A stretch of 64,000 bases of DNA from Maribellus maritimus (GTDB lineage Bacteria; Bacteroidota; Bacteroidia; Bacteroidales; Prolixibacteraceae). Positions 1-10,062 of this stretch are shown piece after piece. The position numbers and the translations under genes are program-made. Below the pieces are notes generated by a model. The model worked only from the letters and a program-made list of their open reading frames with translations. It ran no database searches and was not told where the DNA came from. Numbering within the stretch: the stretch's first letter is position 1; each line of letters opens with the position of its first letter. Where the stretch lies: NCBI RefSeq assembly GCF_022267315.1, contig NZ_JAIKLE010000023.1:62001-126000 (forward strand), written 5' to 3'.

Positions 1-1363
1 GCATTTCAGTTTGAGACTTTGCGGTGACAATTAGAGGCATTTTTACACTTTCCCTATCACGTATTGCATTGATAGCATCAAGACAATCCTGATCAATTTG
101 GTTTAATTCAATTTTTGCTTCAGCGTAATTTAACAATACTTCAGCTAACCTAATAATTATAAAATTTAGTGATGAATTATTTCTATTGTCAGGATAATCA
201 ATTGGATCTGCCATTTTTTTCCAACAGTAGCCAGTAAAAGTAGCATAGGCATTTGTAGCATCTTGATTTGAAATCCGTACAGCTGGCGTTACATTATAAT
301 TCCAGCACATAACACTATCTTTATGCGTTTCAAATTGGTATCCAAGAAAAATATCGCCAGGTACAGCAATTGATTGTTTTAACCTAGGATCTCTATTCTC
401 AAAAGGCTTTGCAGGATTATACAGAGGAGACTTGTCAATGGTCATTCCATCAACACATTCATAAGAATCAACCATAGATTGTGAAGGAACTTTAGTGCTT
501 GTACATCTTGCATTTCTTGAACCTACAGAATAAGACATCCTGTGATCTTCTATACCATATTGGTACATTATTTCAAATATAACCTCGGAACAACTCTCCC
601 CTTCATACTGGAATAGCGCCCTATAATCTGGATAAAGCTCATAAATATTCAAATCAATCACTTGTTTAGCAGATGAAGCTGCAATATCATATCTGCCTGC
701 ATATAGTGCGATTCTGGATTTTAGCGCCAGGGCTGCCCCTTTTGTTGCTCGTCCTTTATTTTCATTAGCCCAGCTATCAGGTAGGTTTTGAGAAGCAATA
801 TCAAGTTCTGATAGCAGAAAATCTACAATTTCAGCTTTATTGGTTCGAGATACCTTATTCTCGTTAAGACCATAGGTTTGAGTTACTAATGGTACATCGC
901 CCCAAAGTGATATTAACTGGTGATACCAATACGCTCTTAAAAATCGAACCTGTCCTTCTGCATTTTCAATTGTTTCCTGTGATGTATTTTCAATTCGGTC
1001 AATATTTTCTATCACAAAATTACATCTAGCTATCCCTTTATAAAGATGCTCCCATAATGTAGCAAATGATTCATCGGTTGGGCTTTGGCTTCCATTTCCT
1101 AGATCTGTAAAAACACCCCCGTTTCTATCCCAACTAATATCTGTGGTACAATCCAAAAGATATTCCCATTGTCCTGACGCACTTATACTATGAAACCACA
1201 AATTATTATATATACCATTAATCGCCATAGCCAACTCCTCTTCAGTTTTAAGAAATGATACATCTGATGGCCCGTCAAGAGGTGTTTTATCTAAATAATC
1301 TGTACAAGAGCCAACTAATATAAGGAAAGTAACTATTAATAAGTTGAATATTTTATTTTTCAT
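1..1363 (-). CDS. SusD/RagB family glycan-binding lipoprotein (PUL 1), 3' end cut by window edge
   Basis: About 454 codons of an open frame read from an ATG at 1363 to the left edge with no stop, so the C-terminus lies outside the window. The N-terminus is a lipoprotein signal (hydrophobic stretch ending in VGSC, then TDYLDKTPLDG), the usual SusD opening. Inside are SusD-like segments such as EGQVRFLRAYWYHQLISLWG (TPR region) and FIIIRLAEVLLNYAEAKIEL. SusD proteins sit on the outer surface of the outer membrane and act as the lid that hands glycan to the SusC pore. It follows the SusC gene by 5 bp in the same direction, the classic SusC-SusD pair. The substrate cannot be read from the sequence. 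Confidence 0.93.
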   Translation of the reverse strand, partial: MKNKIFNLLIVTFLILVGSCTDYLDKTPLDGPSDVSFLKTEEELAMAINGIYNNLWFHSISASGQWEYLLDCTTDISWDRNGGVFTDLGNGSQSPTDESFATLWEHLYKGIARCNFVIENIDRIENTSQETIENAEGQVRFLRAYWYHQLISLWGDVPLVTQTYGLNENKVSRTNKAEIVDFLLSELDIASQNLPDSWANENKGRATKGAALALKSRIALYAGRYDIAASSAKQVIDLNIYELYPDYRALFQYEGESCSEVIFEIMYQYGIEDHRMSYSVGSRNARCTSTKVPSQSMVDSYECVDGMTIDKSPLYNPAKPFENRDPRLKQSIAVPGDIFLGYQFETHKDSVMCWNYNVTPAVRISNQDATNAYATFTGYCWKKMADPIDYPDNRNNSSLNFIIIRLAEVLLNYAEAKIELNQIDQDCLDAINAIRDRESVKMPLIVTAKSQTEM

Positions 1364-1368
1364 GATAA

Positions 1369-4300
1369 TTAAAATTTAGCGTTAATTCCAAATGTGAAAG
1401 TTTTAACCACTGGGTAAAACCCACTATTACCAACAGGAGATTCAACATCAAAGCCATCCAGAAAATTATCAATAGTGAATAAGTTCTGTCCACTTACGTA
1501 CAAGCGAAAACTGTCCATAAACGTTTTTTCCAGTATTTTTTGCGGAAATGAATATCCTATCTGAATATTTTTCATTCTGAGATAAGATGCATCCAGCATC
1601 CAGTAATCTGACACTTGCTCATTATTAGGATAATTGAATGTGAGTCTTGGGTAAGATGCATCAGTATTTTGAGGTGTCCACCTGTCCAAATGCCTTTCCA
1701 TAGCAGTACTTCCAACATAAAAAGCCCAAACTCCTGAGTGATCCAAATAACCGTTTGCTTTACCAACTCCCTGAAGAAAAGCATTCAAATCAAATCCTTT
1801 ATAAGAAGCGCTGAGATTCAAACTGTATGTATATCTTGGAATTGAAGAACCTAGAATTACACGGTCTCCGTCCGGAGTAATTACGCCATCCTCCATGTCA
1901 GGTTTTCCATCACCATCACTATCAATTGATGGCTGATCGATATACTTAATATCTCCGGGTGCAACCAATCCACCAAATTGAACTGCATGCTCCAAAACCT
2001 CTTCTTGAGTTTGAAACAATCCATCCGTTTTATAACCATAAAAAGCATCAATAGGCTGTCCTTCCATTCTTATTGTTCTAGATGAAATATAAGGACCTGT
2101 TCCTTTAAGGTCTATTATTTCATTCTTTACATCCGATAATGTGAAGCTAACTTCATATTTAAAATCATGCAGCCTATTGAAATGAGAAATACTAATATCC
2201 CATCCTGTATTCCGGACTTTACCAGCATTCTGGTATGGTGCACTGAGTCCTACAGTCATAGGAATAGGTAATTGAAGCAGAATGTTATTAGTATTTTTTA
2301 CATAAAAATCAGCAGTAGCAGCAAATTTATTAAGAATACCAATATTTAAACCAACATCAAACATTTGGGTAGTTTCCCAGGATATGTCTGTATTTCCCAA
2401 TTCAGTCAAAGATGCACCGGCTACAGCAACTTCATCTAAAATATATCCTTTTGTTAGATCGACTGAAGAAGCAAAAGGATAATTCCCTATATTTTGGTTT
2501 CCCAATTCACCCCATGATACACGAAGTTTCAAATTATCTAAAGTTTCATAATTACTTAAAAAATTCTCCTCTGAGATTCGCCATCCGGCAGAAAAAGAAG
2601 GGAACCAACCGTATTTATTACCAGAAGCAAATCGGGAAGAACCGTCATATCTCAAATTGGCCTCAAACAAATACTTTTCTTTAAAATTGTAGTTAAACCT
2701 ACCAAAATACGAACGTAATGCATATTCATTGGCCGAACCATCAGCTTGTTGATTTACTTCCGAACCTAAACTTAATAACTGATAATTTTCCAGAGGAAAA
2801 TTTTCTCTATATCCCTGGAACGATTCATAGATGTATTCAATCTGTTCAAAACCTGCAAGAATTGCAAAACTATTGTGTTTAATTTTTTTTGTATAATTTA
2901 ACAAAGCTCTAATATTATCTGTTTTTGTGCGGATTGATCTTTGTAATAATGAACTTTTGTTTGGATTTACATAAGCTAACGATCCATCGCCATAATATGT
3001 GTTTATGGTATGTGTGAATTCTTTCAAATTACTATAATAAAATTCTGGTGCATACATAAAACTCAAATTCATTCCTTCGATGGGTTTCCATTCTCCTTGC
3101 ATGTTCAAAATGGTTGTAAACATTCGGTTGTTAGCCTTTCCTGAATCGTTTGCATATGAAATTGGATTTGCACCAAGCCATCCCTGACCATATCTCCCAT
3201 CAGATAAAAGTCCTTCCTGGTTTGCAGGTATACGTCCATTCATATGAAAAAACACTGTATTTACACCAACAGATGGCTCATACTGCAATTCGTCGCTTAC
3301 TCTTAGGTCGAATTTGAAATTCAATTTTTTTGAAGTAACCAAGTCAGTATTTAATCTTACTGAGTTTCTGCTGTATCCAGTATTTGGGATTAAACCATTT
3401 TGCTCGAAATGAATTACTGAACCGCGAATCTTTATTAAATCATTGCCTCCGGAAACATCAAGGGAATGGTTCTGAATTAATCCATTATTTGTTAAAGTTA
3501 GCTTTTGCCAGTTGGTGTCTGGATAAAGATCACTTGGAGCATTTTGTTTGTATGCTTCAATATAACTATCAAGGAACGTTGGTGTTTGCCCTAAATTTGT
3601 GTTTGCTTCATTCAATAATAACATATGATCTAGCCCGCTAACTTGTTTAGGTAAATCAGTCGGAGATTGCCAGCCGACATATCCGTTATAATTGACCGAT
3701 ATTTTCTTATTTTCAGCTCTTTTAGTTGTAATAATAATTACTCCATTAGCAGCTCTGGACCCGTAAATTGCTGCAGATGAAGCATCTTTTAATATGGAAA
3801 TGTCCTCGATGTCATTGGGGTCAACTGTATTAATTTTTCCTTCGACACCATCGATTAGAACTAACGGGTCCTGCCCAGCTGTTCCCAATGTCCCAATTCC
3901 CCGAATACGAATTGTCCCCCCGTCTTTGCCTGGTTGCCCCGAATTTTGAGTAATAGTAACACCTGGTGCAACTCCTTGAAGCGCCATAGAAGTTTGCCCA
4001 ACTGGTTTCCAATCGATTTTTTCACTACTAACAGATTCTACCGCTCCTGTTAAATTTATTTTTTTCTGAACTCCGTAACCAACAGCCACAACTTCTTCCA
4101 GGCCTATAGCTTCTTCAACCATTATTACATTAATAATATTCCGGTTTCCCACTTCTATTTCCTGTGTACTCATACCCACAAAAGAAAATTGTAACGTAAC
4201 GTTTTCAGTAACATTGGATAATGAGTATTCCCCGTCCGCATTTGTAACTGTACCTTGTGTTGTTCCCTTTACAATTACAGTAACTCCAGGTAAAGGTTGC

Positions 4301-4725
4301 TTCTGAGGATCAGTAACTTTTCCGGAAACTGACTTTGGTTGCTGAGCTGTCAATTCCTTCACCCTGTCTGCAGGCGAAAGAATTATCTGTCTGCCCATTA
4401 CTTCGTACTTAATGCTGACCTCTTTGGCTATCTCATCCAGGATTTCGGTTATTGTCCGTTTGTGAAAATCACCACTTATCTGTTGATCAACATCAATTTT
4501 ACCCGTATAAAAAAAACGAAATTCGCTCTGATTCTCGATTTTAATTAAAAAGTCTTCCAGACTCAGATTTTCTGACGAGAGCGTCAGACGGGTTGTTTGA
4601 GAATAACTTTCCGACGCAAACACTCCGATAAAAGAGATCAAGATCAACGAAAATGTTAGTTTCATAATTCTTAACATTTTGAATACACACAGGTTTACCC
4701 TATGGATACTTCGGTTTTTTTCCAT
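1369..4725 (-). CDS. SusC/RagA family TonB-dependent transporter with STN signalling domain (PUL 1)
   Basis: 1118 aa. Order of parts: signal peptide ending near ASESYSQ (about residue 43), STN domain about 45-118, carboxypeptidase-regulatory-like domain about 132-205 (SGKVTDPQKQPLPGVTVIVK), TonB plug about 215-335 (GLEEVVAVGYG, then TIRIRGIGTLG and IEDISILKDASSAAIYGSRA), then a long beta-barrel ending in a terminal Phe. It imports oligosaccharides across the outer membrane using TonB energy, with SusD as lid. The STN domain is found in SusC proteins that also signal to a FecR anti-sigma factor, and a FecR and a sigma factor gene lie just upstream, so it is probably both transporter and sensor. 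The ATG at 4725 gives a leader of about 20 residues before the core signal peptide, as is common in this family. Confidence 0.95.
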   Translation of the reverse strand: MEKNRSIHRVNLCVFKMLRIMKLTFSLILISFIGVFASESYSQTTRLTLSSENLSLEDFLIKIENQSEFRFFYTGKIDVDQQISGDFHKRTITEILDEIAKEVSIKYEVMGRQIILSPADRVKELTAQQPKSVSGKVTDPQKQPLPGVTVIVKGTTQGTVTNADGEYSLSNVTENVTLQFSFVGMSTQEIEVGNRNIINVIMVEEAIGLEEVVAVGYGVQKKINLTGAVESVSSEKIDWKPVGQTSMALQGVAPGVTITQNSGQPGKDGGTIRIRGIGTLGTAGQDPLVLIDGVEGKINTVDPNDIEDISILKDASSAAIYGSRAANGVIIITTKRAENKKISVNYNGYVGWQSPTDLPKQVSGLDHMLLLNEANTNLGQTPTFLDSYIEAYKQNAPSDLYPDTNWQKLTLTNNGLIQNHSLDVSGGNDLIKIRGSVIHFEQNGLIPNTGYSRNSVRLNTDLVTSKKLNFKFDLRVSDELQYEPSVGVNTVFFHMNGRIPANQEGLLSDGRYGQGWLGANPISYANDSGKANNRMFTTILNMQGEWKPIEGMNLSFMYAPEFYYSNLKEFTHTINTYYGDGSLAYVNPNKSSLLQRSIRTKTDNIRALLNYTKKIKHNSFAILAGFEQIEYIYESFQGYRENFPLENYQLLSLGSEVNQQADGSANEYALRSYFGRFNYNFKEKYLFEANLRYDGSSRFASGNKYGWFPSFSAGWRISEENFLSNYETLDNLKLRVSWGELGNQNIGNYPFASSVDLTKGYILDEVAVAGASLTELGNTDISWETTQMFDVGLNIGILNKFAATADFYVKNTNNILLQLPIPMTVGLSAPYQNAGKVRNTGWDISISHFNRLHDFKYEVSFTLSDVKNEIIDLKGTGPYISSRTIRMEGQPIDAFYGYKTDGLFQTQEEVLEHAVQFGGLVAPGDIKYIDQPSIDSDGDGKPDMEDGVITPDGDRVILGSSIPRYTYSLNLSASYKGFDLNAFLQGVGKANGYLDHSGVWAFYVGSTAMERHLDRWTPQNTDASYPRLTFNYPNNEQVSDYWMLDASYLRMKNIQIGYSFPQKILEKTFMDSFRLYVSGQNLFTIDNFLDGFDVESPVGNSGFYPVVKTFTFGINAKF

Positions 4726-4780
4726 AATTTTGAATTGGTTTGAATAAGTAACTATAATTATTTATCAACTACTTTTAAAG

Positions 4781-4814
4781 AGAAGCGGAAAGTGCCATTT
4801 TCTGCTTCTTTTTT
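4781..4814. terminator. Hairpin between fecR and susC (attenuator candidate)
   Basis: Arms AGAAGCGGAAA (4781-4791) and TTTTCTGCTTCT (4798-4809), loop GTGCCA, T run to 4814 on the plus strand. The only flanking genes are on the minus strand, where the hairpin still forms apart from one mismatch but lacks a strong U tract. It may separate the sigma/FecR message from the SusC/SusD message. The role is inferred. Confidence 0.35.
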
Positions 4815-4879
4815 CCTGAGTAGTAAAAACAGGTTAATTCGTTTATTTCATATAAAATAATTAAAATTAGACTTACTTT

Positions 4880-5866
4880 TTATTTCGGTTTAATAGTAAA
4901 TACTCTTGTTTTATTATTGAAGCTGTAACTTACCGGAGAGGCTTTACTAATCATCTCCATTACTTCGCTTATGCTTTCCATTTCAATAGTCCCCGTGTAC
5001 CATATTTGATCAAGTTTAGGATCATTATATTCTATTTTTACATTATACCAGCGTTCCAGTTTCTTTATCAAAGAAGGAAACGGTTCTTTTGAAAAGATAA
5101 GTTTTCCTTCTTTCCATGAGGTATAAAACTTGGGCTCAACATCTGCAACGGAAAAGCCCTTAGTTGTTTGTTCAGCCTGTTGTCCGGGACTTAGGGTAAC
5201 TTCATCTTCTGTATAATACCCTTTTAAGGATACAATTCCTTCTTCCAGAGTTACAACAAAAGAATTGTCATCAGAAAAAGCTTTAACATTAAATGAAGTA
5301 CCCTTTACTTCCACTTCTCCATATTGAGTTGAAACAATAAAAGGTTGGTTACTTTTTGCCACCTTAAAGTATGCTTCTCCCACAAGTTTCACTGGCCTAA
5401 TTTTGCCGAAACCCGAGGGAAATGAAAGTGTCGTCCCGGAATTTAACCAAACTATTGAACCATCGGGTAGTGTAATATTTGTTCTTGCTCCGTAAGGACT
5501 CGAAACTGTTTGGATATTTTCATTCAGCTTCGCCCGGTTTTTAACACCTTCTAATGAAAAGAAAACTGTGCTGGTAATTAATCCTAAAACCAAGATAGCA
5601 GCAATTCTTAGTCCCCAGGAATAGAGCCTTATTTTTCGCTGAAATAAATTACGTTCCTCTACCCGTATAACTTTATTTATATTTTGAAATAATAGCTTAT
5701 TGGGCTCAATTAAATCTGTGTTTTTTTGCAAACTTTTTTCCCAAAAAGGTTTTATTTCTTTAAATACTGCATTTTCATTTTCTTTATTACCTATAAATTT
5801 TGTGATCTTTTGAAATTCATCAGGACGTAAGGTAGAATTAAAATATTTAGCAAATAGATTTTTCAT
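4880..5866 (-). CDS. FecR family anti-sigma factor (PUL 1)
   Basis: 328 aa. A short cytoplasmic N-terminal part (about 1-80) is followed by one membrane segment at about 84-107 (LRIAAILVLGLITSTVFFSL). The periplasmic part carries the FecR domain (SSPYGARTNITLPDGSIVWL, then VKLVGEAYFKVAKSNQPFIV) and the C-terminal DUF4974 domain (YNVKIEYNDPKLDQIWYTGT). FecR proteins hold an ECF sigma factor at the inner membrane and release it when the STN domain of a TonB-dependent transporter signals. It lies between the sigma factor gene (64 bp away) and the SusC gene, which gives its partners directly. Confidence 0.93.
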   Translation of the reverse strand: MKNLFAKYFNSTLRPDEFQKITKFIGNKENENAVFKEIKPFWEKSLQKNTDLIEPNKLLFQNINKVIRVEERNLFQRKIRLYSWGLRIAAILVLGLITSTVFFSLEGVKNRAKLNENIQTVSSPYGARTNITLPDGSIVWLNSGTTLSFPSGFGKIRPVKLVGEAYFKVAKSNQPFIVSTQYGEVEVKGTSFNVKAFSDDNSFVVTLEEGIVSLKGYYTEDEVTLSPGQQAEQTTKGFSVADVEPKFYTSWKEGKLIFSKEPFPSLIKKLERWYNVKIEYNDPKLDQIWYTGTIEMESISEVMEMISKASPVSYSFNNKTRVFTIKPK

Positions 5867-5929
5867 TATTGTGCTTTCGTATTAGTAATACACAACAAAA
5901 AGGATGATCCCTGGTGAGAAATAAAAAAA

Positions 5930-6508
5930 TTATAAAAAAAGATAAAAATAAAGTAAAGCTACAACCCCAAGTTCCTTAATTTTTTTCTTTAAAAAACTGA
6001 TCGATTGAGTAATGTGATATTCAACTGTTTTTGGAGAGATGCCCAGTTTATCTGCAATTTCTTTATGAGTTAAACCTTCCTCCCGACTGAGATTATAAAC
6101 CTCTTTTTGTCGTTCTGGTAATTCATCAACAATGTTTTTTATTTTTTCTGTCAAGTCATTATATTCCACATCATCAAAAAACCTGTATTCTTCTGCAATT
6201 GAGTATTTTTGTATATTATTTTTTATTTTTTCATCATTAAGGCGTCTTCTGATTTCGTTTAGAAGCAGGTTTTTTGTAATAGTAAAAATGTATGCATTAA
6301 AAGTAGAAACCGAAGTAATTTTTTTTCGATTTTGCCATACCTTCAAAAAAACTTCCTGAAGAATATCGTCGATACCTGTTTCAATTTTTAAAAATGATTT
6401 GGAAAAATGATATAATCTCGGATAGTAATAATTAAACAATACTTCCAACGATGATTCATTACTTTGGGTTAACTCAGTTATTTCCTTGCTCAGATTAAGT
6501 TTTCGCAC
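5930..6508 (-). CDS. ECF RNA polymerase sigma-70 factor (PUL 1)
   Basis: 192 aa. The sigma region 2 part spans about 20-90 (LFNYYYPRLYHFSKSFLK, then DDILQEVFLKVWQNRKKI). The region 4 helix-turn-helix is at about 130-175 (ELPERQKEVYNLSREEGLTH, then KEIADKLGISPKTVEYHI). It directs RNA polymerase to the PUL promoters when freed by FecR. The reading frame starts with GTG at 6508; no in-frame ATG lies before region 2, so the start is non-ATG. A TAnnTTTG-type element (TAAGTTTG on the minus strand, 6532-6539) sits about 25 nt upstream. Family and pairing are clear; the target promoters are not. Confidence 0.93.
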   Translation of the reverse strand: MRKLNLSKEITELTQSNESSLEVLFNYYYPRLYHFSKSFLKIETGIDDILQEVFLKVWQNRKKITSVSTFNAYIFTITKNLLLNEIRRRLNDEKIKNNIQKYSIAEEYRFFDDVEYNDLTEKIKNIVDELPERQKEVYNLSREEGLTHKEIADKLGISPKTVEYHITQSISFLKKKIKELGVVALLYFYLFL

Positions 6509-6531
6509 CCCTCAAATGTTAGGTTGTAATG

Positions 6532-6539
6532 CAAACTTA
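6532..6539 (-). promoter_or_regulatory. Candidate -7 element for PUL 1 sigma factor gene
   Basis: TAAGTTTG on the minus strand matches the Bacteroidota consensus TAnnTTTG. No clear TTTG at -33 is seen. Confidence 0.35.
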
Positions 6540-6685
6540 TAAAATTGTTTTAAATTCTAATTTTTAAAAATAAATGAATTTTCCGACAGTTTTAATCTTT
6601 GGCGTTTCCATGTGGTGTTAATTGGGATATTTTTCTTTTTGTATACCCTTTATTAGTAATAGTCCAGCAATACCAGTAATAATTA

Positions 6686-9600
6686 TCAATCTCTAAATCC
6701 CGCAGAGATACTTTCTAACAAATCTTTTGCCCCCACGTGCATTGAATTTAACAGCAATACTTCTTGTAAATTTTTTACAGCATTTTTATTATCTCCCAAT
6801 CCAGTTTGTGCGAGCGCTATTAAATATTTTGCGTCAATGGTATTTCTTTTTTGAATATCATCTTCGAATACCAACAACAATGGTAAAGAAGTAGCAAAAT
6901 AATCTATCTCTGCTTTCTCTTTTAATTTAGCTTCTCCAAATTTTAAAATATCAGCTAATAATTCCCTGGCTTCGTCCTTTTTTCCCAACTCGTCCAGTGC
7001 AAGCGCCTTGTAATATGACAATTCAGAATAGACACTCACAGCCATGTCGATAAAATCACCTTCCTCTTTTGTACTTTTAAGAAAGTACGCGTTGGCTTCC
7101 TCTTTTTTTCCAATAGTTTTAAATGCCATTCCTTTCCAGTAATTAATGTGTGCTACAGCTTGCAGCGGGTGATATTTTTCACCCAAATTATCAGGAGTGT
7201 CCACCGATTTTTGGAAAAATGCAAGAGCAGTTTTGGCATCTCTGTGTTTTAATGCGAGTTGCCCCATTCTTAAACATGCATAGGTAAACTGCCTCAAAAC
7301 CAGACCTTCCCCCCCTTCCCATGGATGAAAATTCCGATTTTCCAACAAGTGTAACGCATAATTGTAGTCCCCGTTAAAATTATACAAGGCAGCCAATTCT
7401 ACCGAAAAATCATCGCGGGTTGTTATCTGCTCTTTAATGGGCATCAGATTTTCCAGTCTGTCCTTCGGATCGTCATTTAGTTTTTTTCGTAACTGGTCGA
7501 ATTCAAAACGAATACGCATATCGTTTGGAGCCAATTCAACCGCTTTAAGGAAAGCTTGTCTTGCTTTTTTCCCATCTTCAAAAGTATTCCAGTAAGCAAT
7601 ACCCAGATTGCGGTACAAAGTGCTATAATTACTATCCGCGTCTGCTGCTTGTTGCCACACATGTATAGCGTCTTCGTGCCTTTTTAAATTGAAAAAATAA
7701 TTTCCCAATCCAAAAGCAGCCACCTTATTTTCAGGATCGATGCGCAACACCCATTCCAAAACCAGTTGTTCGTAGGTACGCGATGGAAAAACATAATCAT
7801 AAGAAGCCGATTTCGTATTTTCCAGGATTTCTATCGCTTTTGTGTTATCTCCTTTTAATTCGTATAACCATGCTAAAATAAATTCAGTTATTGTTGCTTT
7901 AGCCATTGGATTTGGTACCGCACAATCAGGAATTTCATTTTTGAGATGCAGCTCAGTAATAGCAATTGCTTCCTGATAAAAACCAGCTTCGGCATAATCA
8001 AAAGTAATATCGATGACCGTTTGTGCATCATTACGTGATGATTGGATAAAACCGGCGTAGTCTCCTGTTAATGTTGCTAATTCAAATTTTGCCCATTGGT
8101 CGAGCGAATCCACTTTCAAAAATTTATCCAATATACTTCGGGCGGCTGCTGTACTTCCCTGATTTTTTAAAATTACAGCTTTTAAAATGTATGCCTTACT
8201 ATGCTGGCGATTGGTATCTATTGACGCCTCCAGATGTTCCAATGCAGTTTCGTAATCCGATTTCAAACAATCAAGTGTAGCTAATTGATAATAGGCTGCA
8301 GAGCGCCACTCGAAGTTCCACGTTGATTTATAAAACAATCCGTATGCTTCTTCTTTTTTATCTTGGAAGGAACACGCCAACCCACAGAAATAATGCGCTT
8401 CACCCGATGCAGGATTCGGATGATAGGTGGTCATGATGCCAATAGCAGCCCGAAATTTTTTTTCAGCCTCTGCAAACTTGCCGTTTTTGAGCGCTACCTT
8501 ACCTAATGCAATATATGATCTGTAACTTTTCGGATCACGTTTAATAGCTTCCCGCCAATACGGTTCCGGATAACGTGTTGGATGGCGATACAACTCCAGG
8601 TGTTCTCCGATTAATTCCAACTCGTTGGCGCTGTCAATTTCATTGGGTTGTTCCGGCTCAAATGCAAGTTTTCTGTTTCTTTCTCCCGAAATTTCTCGAT
8701 GATGGTACGCGATTAATTCTTTTCCTTGTTCATCAAGTACGACAAACGAAATTGAATTTTCCTGACCGGCTTCAATACGGATGGTACTATCTTTCCATGG
8801 ATTTTCAGGCGAAACTGTCTGTTTTTCAAACGCACTCTTATCTTTTCCTTTAAGCAATATAAACTGAAGGTTTTCAAATTTACGGCTGGCAGCAACGCCC
8901 AAATCCAATTTATTGCCCTGCTTTATTTCAAGTCTTACAGCTAAATCCTTGTTTGCATTTTGTACCGGTCCAAGTTTTTTAAAACTCCACCAGTACTGAG
9001 AAAAAGTTTTCGTTTCATATGGAAGTAAATATGTAAAATCAGGTTGATTATCGGTATAAACCCCCGCCATTAATTCAAAATAAGGTCCTCCTTCATCCGT
9101 TAATTCCCGATCCCATGCACGGCCAAATGCTTCACTTCCCCATGTCCATTGTTTTTTGCCGGGAGAAATGTGGCGGTTAGCAACATGAATAAAACCTCCT
9201 TCTGCTTTAAAATCATACCCTCCAAAAAAATCGTATCTGGTATCGCAAACCATATAACTGGTTGGTACCGGAATATTGTCGTAAATCCGTAAATCATTTT
9301 TTCCCGCTCTTTCATGATATGGAATACCATAATAGTGGTTTTCAGCATAAGGAAAACTACTCATGGCACGTACAGCGTGATCGGCTACATAATGTACATC
9401 AGGTGGAAAAAAGCTCTGGTAGTCTTTATGTACCTCCACAGCTACATTTGTCCACCATAAAAATGTTTGTGTTAACGGCGTACGGTTAAATAAACGTCCA
9501 CGCAGTTCAATCAATGCGCTACCGGGACGAATACGTATTCCGTGCATTCCTTTTAAGCGATACATTGGGTCGTATTCCGACATCCAGACAGTTTTGGCTC

Positions 9601-10024
9601 CATCGGCTTCTTCTTCAATATAAACGTCGGCAGGCAAATATGTTCCCGGGCGGTGGTGTTGCGGCCAGTTAAACTCTACACCTCCACTAATCCATGGACC
9701 GGCTAAACCAACCAGGGCTGGTTTTATTACCTTTTGCTGGTAAAAAAAGTTATAGTTGTTGTTGGTTTTGTCTTGCGCTTCAAATATTCTGCCACCAATT
9801 TCCGGCAGCATTACCAGCCTCACAAATTCGTTTTCAAGAATGGCAGCTTCATAATTCTGGTCTATCTTATAATCATGAACCTTATCAATAAAAGGAACAG
9901 GATACACTTTGCCCGAAGATCCCTGATATACTCGTTTTTCAAAAAACACGGGGTTAATTTCTGATTTTCCCAATACGTAAGTAGGAATTACCAGATTTTG
10001 TTTATATGCTTTTACTTGCTTCAT
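6686..10024 (-). CDS. DUF5107 domain protein with long TPR array
   Basis: 1112 aa, no signal peptide, so probably cytoplasmic. Residues about 30-370 form a DUF5107 domain, an aldose-epimerase-like beta fold (NEFVRLVMLPEIGGRIFEAQ, then WISGGVEFNWPQHHRPGTY). Residues about 470-1110 hold many tetratricopeptide-like repeats (for example SYIALGKVALKNGKFAEAEK and YRNLGIAYWNTFEDGKKARQ). Its biochemical role is not established; the epimerase-like fold suggests sugar binding. It lies 38 bp after the sugar porter and in line with the GH2 gene, so it probably handles or senses the same sugar. The start is well placed: AGGAG lies 6-7 nt before the ATG at 10024, a rare clear Shine-Dalgarno site in this window. 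Confidence 0.85.
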   Translation of the reverse strand: MKQVKAYKQNLVIPTYVLGKSEINPVFFEKRVYQGSSGKVYPVPFIDKVHDYKIDQNYEAAILENEFVRLVMLPEIGGRIFEAQDKTNNNYNFFYQQKVIKPALVGLAGPWISGGVEFNWPQHHRPGTYLPADVYIEEEADGAKTVWMSEYDPMYRLKGMHGIRIRPGSALIELRGRLFNRTPLTQTFLWWTNVAVEVHKDYQSFFPPDVHYVADHAVRAMSSFPYAENHYYGIPYHERAGKNDLRIYDNIPVPTSYMVCDTRYDFFGGYDFKAEGGFIHVANRHISPGKKQWTWGSEAFGRAWDRELTDEGGPYFELMAGVYTDNQPDFTYLLPYETKTFSQYWWSFKKLGPVQNANKDLAVRLEIKQGNKLDLGVAASRKFENLQFILLKGKDKSAFEKQTVSPENPWKDSTIRIEAGQENSISFVVLDEQGKELIAYHHREISGERNRKLAFEPEQPNEIDSANELELIGEHLELYRHPTRYPEPYWREAIKRDPKSYRSYIALGKVALKNGKFAEAEKKFRAAIGIMTTYHPNPASGEAHYFCGLACSFQDKKEEAYGLFYKSTWNFEWRSAAYYQLATLDCLKSDYETALEHLEASIDTNRQHSKAYILKAVILKNQGSTAAARSILDKFLKVDSLDQWAKFELATLTGDYAGFIQSSRNDAQTVIDITFDYAEAGFYQEAIAITELHLKNEIPDCAVPNPMAKATITEFILAWLYELKGDNTKAIEILENTKSASYDYVFPSRTYEQLVLEWVLRIDPENKVAAFGLGNYFFNLKRHEDAIHVWQQAADADSNYSTLYRNLGIAYWNTFEDGKKARQAFLKAVELAPNDMRIRFEFDQLRKKLNDDPKDRLENLMPIKEQITTRDDFSVELAALYNFNGDYNYALHLLENRNFHPWEGGEGLVLRQFTYACLRMGQLALKHRDAKTALAFFQKSVDTPDNLGEKYHPLQAVAHINYWKGMAFKTIGKKEEANAYFLKSTKEEGDFIDMAVSVYSELSYYKALALDELGKKDEARELLADILKFGEAKLKEKAEIDYFATSLPLLLVFEDDIQKRNTIDAKYLIALAQTGLGDNKNAVKNLQEVLLLNSMHVGAKDLLESISAGFRD

Positions 10025-10062
10025 CTTATTCTCCTAAAAAATATTGAAATCATATTCGTCAC

